A stretch of DNA of 64,000 bases from Acanthaster planci (Eukaryota > Echinodermata > Asteroidea > Valvatida > Acanthasteridae): assembly GCF_001949145.1 (NCBI RefSeq), contig NW_019091393.1, positions 88,907 to 152,906 of the forward strand, in the 5' to 3' direction. The notes under the pieces are model-generated. The model ran no database searches, was not told the origin of the DNA, and saw only the letters and a list, made by a program, of their open reading frames with translations. Positions within the stretch are counted from its first letter, which is position 1. Every line of letters starts with the position of its first letter. Positions 58,695 through 64,000 of the stretch are shown here, in pieces. Made by a program: the position numbers and the translations under genes.

Positions 58695-61600
58695 CAAGCT
58701 ATAGTTGGCCATAAAAGTGCGAAGAAAAAATAATAAACAAATGTTAAAAACCTCTGTTCTTAATCATTCACTTTCAAATTGTCAACTGCTGCTAACAAGA
58801 CCACCGCATATGTATACAACAGTGCCCTTTTTTGGCACATGTATTGCCCGTACGGGTTGTACAGCGCCACCAAGAGTCAAGAAACGCCACCACCACTCCT
58901 TCGTAAAGTGTATCAAGTATTGGGGTGAAGATGAGAATATTCTTGCTGAAAAGGAGTTCAGTTAAGGACTACGGAGCGTTTAAGAACGTTCAAACATTGC
59001 AGGTAGGGAATATCCACTGTTCCTGCCTAAACCAATTCATGTTTCCAAATGTCATTAGAAGTTTACATGTTTCTTAATACGTTAAAATTGAGAGCAAGGT
59101 ACTTCTTACAGGCTAATCCGGCGACTATATGAAAAAAGGCCGTGTCTACGTTACCAGGCTAAAGCTGAATAAGATACTTGCATTAATGTGGAAATCATGC
59201 GGCTGAAAAGCTAACGGCTTTCACAGACGCTTAATCGGTGGGTGATGCCTGACCTAAGATTTTTTTATCAAGAGTCGTCGGGGAATCTTTGGGCAGGGAA
59301 CGTTCCTTGTGTGGAGCGTGATGATACGACACTGGTAAAGTCCTACTTCAGTTGAGGGCGCTAATGAAGTGAAGGGGCAAAACCAGGTGCACAGAGAGTC
59401 AGTGACTTGAAAAGTGTGTGCGTGTGTGTTGGGGGGGGGTTATTATGCAGGTTGGAAAAAAAACGAAACTGAGATATTATTGCTAATTGCAACAGAAGCA
59501 GGTTCATGTGAATCCAAGGGAGGTATCACCTGTTAGGTTTGAACCTCCTCTTTTAAAATGACACCTTGATCATGTAAGTACGTTCACGGTTGACTGAGCA
59601 GCAACCAATTTTATGAAACGCTCTTTTTAGGAATGTGTGCAACTTCTCGTTTGTAGGGTTTTTTTGGGGGGTGTCAAAAGTTTGTCACAGGGTGACAGGC
59701 TAAGTGAAAGACAGGCTGGTTCCTTCACGCTGGTACTTGCAAACACCGTGCAAAATCGTTGGACAGTTTTTAGCAAAAGCATCTGCCATTTCCTCAACGC
59801 TCCCCGTTTGCAACCACTTCAAGCAACATAACAACATACACAATACTTCTGTATTCTGCATTCTCATGTAAGCCTGTATGTAAGAATTAATTGTATAAAC
59901 TTGTTAATTTTACTTCAAAATTCTCTTGCCCACTAGTTACATGTATTGCAAGTCTCATCTCACCCACTTGTTAAGTATGATGTTTTGATTAAGGCCACTG
60001 AAGAAATGGCGCAATTCCCTAAGTGGGCCATTTGAAAAAAAATTGGAAGGGTCTATTTCGCCACTTTCCCCCTTCAGGTGAATAGTAAGAGCAATTGAAC
60101 TACTGCAAAACCACTCAATCGTTTTAGAAAGGTCTTTCTAACGCACTGAATTTTTCTCACACGAAAGCTAGCCTTAATGCGGGCGATTTTTTATCTTTAC
60201 AGACAAATTAAATTGCCGATACGGTGACTCGTCATCCGTTCCTATGACGACGTCCAGAAATCCTTTAGGGGTATAGACAAAAGGATCCGGTTGCTTTAGC
60301 TTTTGTTTCGAGAGATGAGTGTGGGCATTTTTGATCGTGATGAAGAACAAACCCCCATCAGTTATAATCATGAAAAAATGATCAGCCAAAATATTAGATT
60401 AATGATAGGTGAGATGGAGTAGCGAATTTAAAGGTTCAATTCAAACTAATGAAAAAAAAATCTGCTTGACTCTTCAATTTCCAGCTGTCTCTACGGACTA
60501 AAGGAAGTTATAACTAACAGAGTTTAGACCAGGGACAAACAAAATGTCAAGAGACAGCGCCTAACAACTTTGAAACTACATGTACAGACAACGCAAACAG
60601 ACAGACTGTACGGTGCGGGTGGTGTGCAATCATCGTGCGAGGGCGCTCTTTCTTGCGTGAGTTCCTCCTCCACTCCCAGACCGTGAGCGACACTGTTAGC
60701 CACGTGTTGCACATTATAACACTGGGTTAGGTATCGAACAAGTTTTTCTGCCTTAATGTTTTGGTGTTTTTTTTTCTTATCCTGAGGTGAAGGCAGATTT
60801 CACAAGAACCGAATCTGTTCGGTTTCTGTCAGCAACCTGCAGGCTCTCCTTATTGGCAGTGGACAAAATGGTGTCGCTAAAACAGCATGTGCAACTAAGA
60901 TGACGTCGAGAGTGCCTTGCGGATATCTTTAAGCGCATGTAATGGAAGATGGGATACAATGACATCCTGAGGTTTATAAGACCCACCTGATTCTGGTAAA
61001 CTTCCATGAATATAAATTGAAAATTAAATCAAAATACGCAGTGTCGATTGCCAATAATGCATATTATTTAGAACCTCCCTGTATTGTTGCAATGGATCAG
61101 GATCAAATTTAATGTGGGGCTCACGATTCCATTCTTTTTTCTCTCATTTACTTAGTCTCCATTCAAGCCAGTTGAGTTTGAACTATGCCTCGGCTAACTT
61201 GCTTTGAATTTTGCACGCTGATTTTGAGCAGGCTGGTTTGAGGAAAGTGCTTGAGGAAAGTGCTTTCCTGTCGGATCCAAAATTTCGGGGCCGAATTATT
61301 TGGAAGGAAGCTGAATTGGTAATTTCTTTGTGTAATCTTGATGGACCTAATCTGGTATGAGGCTAAAATGTCGAGGAGATTGATTAACTTTGGGTAGAAA
61401 AGAAAATGGAGTTCATATCAGAAATTTGCCCTTCGCTATTTGTAGTTCGGAAGGGGGCAGTGCCCTACGAATGTTTACGTAAAAAATAAGTTTCTTGTGT
61501 GATGAGGTAAATAAATTTTCTTATGGTTATGAAGAAACTGAAACTAATCCGAAAACTTGTCACGTCTACCATAAAATTTTTGACAAGAAAGAAGCTTTCA

Positions 61601-61840
61601 ACGGCGCATGAAGGGTGGCAGTCGTTATCAATTATTGATTCACCACCAGTGTTCATATTTACGAGTAACTGTGTAGACAACAGATCAATAATTAATCTGT
61701 TAATCATTGTGCGTGGTGAAAGATCGTGTCCATGAATGGCCCTCGTGGTCCTTGGCACCTTGGCCTCAGCGAAGCGACACCTGGACAACACTTATTTCTT
61801 GTCTACCCTTTTCTCCACTTTAATAAATGATTGAAAGGTT
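58695..61840. other. Non-coding stretch with a P1 relic and homopolymers
   Basis: GCGCCACCAAGAGT at 58864-58877 matches the P1 subterminal block and may be a relic. G9 at 59431-59439 after a GT run; T7G6 at 59659-59671. GAGGAAAGTGCTT is doubled near 61239-61265. Frames up to 108 codons (61465-61791) have no domain. Confidence 0.35.
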
Positions 61841-61849
61841 CCGCGCCGG

Positions 61850-61931
61850 TTTGCATGGCTGTCACTTTGCGCACTTGAGTATAAAACGCCGAAAAGGGGC
61901 AAAGGCTTCCGTGCTCCCGAAAAATTCACCG
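61850..61931 (+). promoter_or_regulatory. Candidate promoter: POU site, CACTTGAG, TATA
   Basis: TTTGCAT at 61850-61856 (octamer core), CACTTGAG at 61872-61879 (NK2-type core) and TATAAAAC from 61880 follow one another on the plus strand. TTCACCGTGAA, an odd-length palindrome, lies near 61926. No clear initiator and no downstream frame. Confidence 0.2.
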
Positions 61932-61989
61932 TGAAAAGGCCAGGCGCTAATAGCGAGTGAACAACAAAAATAAAGTGCTATGGGGAATA

Positions 61990-63400
61990 TGATGCTGTAG
62001 AGTTTTGCCATTTTTTTTTAGAAAGAGAACATCCATTTCCTCCAGCCTCTAAGCCTGCATACACCAGGGGGGGTCCTTAATCATTATCTACCCCTCTTAT
62101 AGACCTTTTCCACCAACGTAACTAAATGTAAACAATACCACCACCACGTCTGGACCACCTCGGCCACGGTGATCGTATATATTCCTACGGGCAGCTTCAA
62201 CCACGTGCGCGAACGCTGCATGCTTGACTAGTTTATCTTGAATAAGTAAATTACAATCAAAACACTATACACTCATTACCATCAAAACACATCAGAGGTC
62301 CAGCACGATCGTGACATCGCCGGTAAAAGGTCTTTACAAGTACGTACTTCATGAAGCAGGGGTTCAATTGAATTCGATGTAATTCGATTCAAATCAAATT
62401 TTTCATTCATTTAAATTCAATCCCAGTTCATTTCATAAAACACAACACCAAATTTAAGGGACATGACTTAAGTAATTCGGTTAATAATTATTTGAAAAAA
62501 AAACTAATAAAACCAGTGTGACGAAATGAACGAATGATTGAACGAAAAAGGCGCTCTTTCTGATTGCGTGGGACATTACTGACGAAGGCAGTGGTAATCA
62601 GAATGTCCTCCAGAGGCAACTGTTCGCATTTGAGCCACTGATGGCGTACTTCAATTCACTGCAATGTGCAAGGTGCTATGCCGACCGACATCGGGTTGAT
62701 TGTGGAGAGTTGGGGAGAGAAGGCCATACTTCCATCAACACAAAACTTTGAGGAAAGTGAACTCCGAACATAAGGCCACTGGAACACTTCATTTCATTTT
62801 TCATAAAGCATAAAAAGTTGTTCTTTGGCCGCACCAAATTGACCCAAAAATCTGTTAATCCCGGTCAATTTCACAGGCTAATCCCGTTTAAGACTATGGC
62901 GTGTTCGTTTTTCAGCCCCCCCCCCATAAAAAAGATAAACTGATGGAACTGAAAACAGTACCGGACACCTCAAACTGCGTTATTCATTTTTCAACTCATG
63001 ATAAAGAAAACGACGGACAACCCTGCTGATTTATGTTTTTATTTGAAGCCATCACAAACATTCTTCGCCCAATTAACCACCCCTTAGGCTTCCTACCCAC
63101 GATAATGTACGGCTTGCTTGAAAGGAAAAAAAGAGGAAGGAGACTAGAAGCACCGTGCAATGTATTGATTTGTCGACATTTCCAAGGAAAGGTAAATTCT
63201 TCCAGAAGATGGGACGTCTATACTCAAGGAACTAAATTGGTCTTGCTTCGTCTGTAAGTGGAAGCATCGAAGTGGACGTAAAAGATTAAGTAGGCCACTT
63301 CGGGGAAGCGTTTCCTGGAAACCCAGCGATCATTCCCGAAATGGAAAAAAGGAAGTATAGGCAATCTTCTTCTTTTTTTTAAACTTGTCGTTGTGGGGAA
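61990..63400. other. Non-coding stretch with Fox- and Otx-type motifs
   Basis: TGTAAACA near 62128 is a perfect Fox consensus. AAATTGACC (62836-62844) and GGTCAATTT (62863-62871) are perfect inverted 9-mers. TAATCCCG occurs at 62856-62863 and again at 62879-62886; TAATCC is the K50 (Otx/Gsc type) homeodomain core. C10 at 62916-62925. No gene seen. Confidence 0.35.
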
Positions 63401-63409
63401 AAGTGTGGG

Positions 63410-63660
63410 TAGGTTAAATGCATTTCCTGTGCGTTGATAACGCAGCGATATTTGTCCTTGCCCGGGCACTTGAGGTGCGTCCTTGCGGCCAGAGGTTCAG
63501 CACTGCTTGCTCTTGGGCGGCTTATTTGGCGAGGGATGAAAGTGTGCGGTGCGGGGGAGCGGCCGGCCGTACACCTCCCAGTGACGGCCGACCGGTTCCG
63601 GGTAAAAGACTGTCGAGCCCGGGACAACCGCGGTCGTTAAAAACGACCGCAATCAATTAG
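63410..63660. promoter_or_regulatory. CpG-rich block with perfect hairpin
   Basis: GC-rich with frames of 68-82 codons on both strands and no domains. GCGGTCGTT and AACGACCGC flank AAA at 63630-63650, a perfect 9-bp stem. Could be a regulatory island; too little to say more. Confidence 0.25.
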
Positions 63661-64000
63661 TCGCATGGCCGCAGGTTGACAGCTTCGTGCAACACCGGAG
63701 GAGGTGATGATCTTCAAGGAGGGCCGTGGTGGTCCTATAAGTGTTCGCTGTAAGAGTTTTCGCTCAAGGATTGAGCAAATGTAAATCCATATTTTTATTT
63801 CGATCTTGAGGGAATATGTGAATTTCAAACACCTTCTTACTCTGGGAGGAACACTTTTCCTTATAAATTTCCCACATCCATACAGGTGTCCATCCCATTA
63901 AAGAACATTTCAATAAAACATAAAATATTGCAATAAAACAGGGTCAAAGTCCCTCGGCCTCACCACTAACACGTTCAAGTGTGATTCTAACAGACGTTTT
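63661..64000. other. Non-coding end of window
   Basis: Nothing recognised; AT-rich with a doubled CAATAAAACA near 63910-63940. Confidence 0.35.

Noticed and set aside
1-64000. Prokaryotic gene cluster, phage or CRISPR array
   Set aside because: No long dense frames, no ribosome-binding sites, no regularly spaced direct repeats with spacers anywhere in the window.

Overview
This window looks like a non-coding stretch of an animal nuclear genome. It has one 522-base assembly gap (26463-26984) and no reading frame I can recognise as a protein gene: the longest gap-free frame is 210 codons, and most frames of 100-185 codons lie in GC-rich islands and are mirrored by frames on the other strand, as expected where AT-rich stop codons are rare. 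I see no bacterial operons, ribosome-binding sites, rRNA, tRNA, spliceosomal RNA or CRISPR array. Decayed palindromic DNA elements, mono- and tetranucleotide runs, an odd-sized scaffold gap, and motifs resembling CRE, CTCF, POU, E2F, FOX and TALE/Hox sites all fit a metazoan. An invertebrate deuterostome (lancelet or acorn worm type) is my guess, not something the sequence proves. Layout: AT-rich background alternates with 0.3-2 kb islands of higher GC and CpG at about 6.8-9.1, 12.0-13.0, 13.7-14.5, 16.2-17.1, 17.6-18.3, 19.7-21.8, 22.5-23.1, 24.0-25.4, 29.1-30.4, 32.0-32.3, 33.1-33.6, 34.3-34.9, 36.7-37.0, 37.8-38.3, 44.3-44.8, 47.2-47.6, 55.6-56.0, 56.7-57.0 and 63.4-63.7 kb. Several carry compact palindromic or paired motifs. 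This resembles a gene desert or very large intron beside a developmental regulator, with the islands as candidate enhancers or promoters; that reading is inference. Repeats: a roughly 170-bp palindromic MITE-like family (11449-11616, 44911-44982, 51449-51624, with relics at 49133, 49688 and 58864); an unrelated 220-240-bp family in opposite orientation at 4879-5100 and 58459-58694; a possible 660-bp terminal-inverted-repeat element (28061-28720) holding a 69-bp duplication; a candidate 440-bp element (52600-53045); a possible LINE tail (3346-3369); and microsatellites including a G-quadruplex-type tract (54277-54291). Best leads for follow-up: the excess of perfect TGACGTCA sites (eight, two of them in tandem 11 bp apart), two co-oriented CTCF-like sites 18 kb apart, the palindromic element family and its 568-bp relative, and the paired homeodomain-type motifs in the islands. 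No novel protein-coding system was found.
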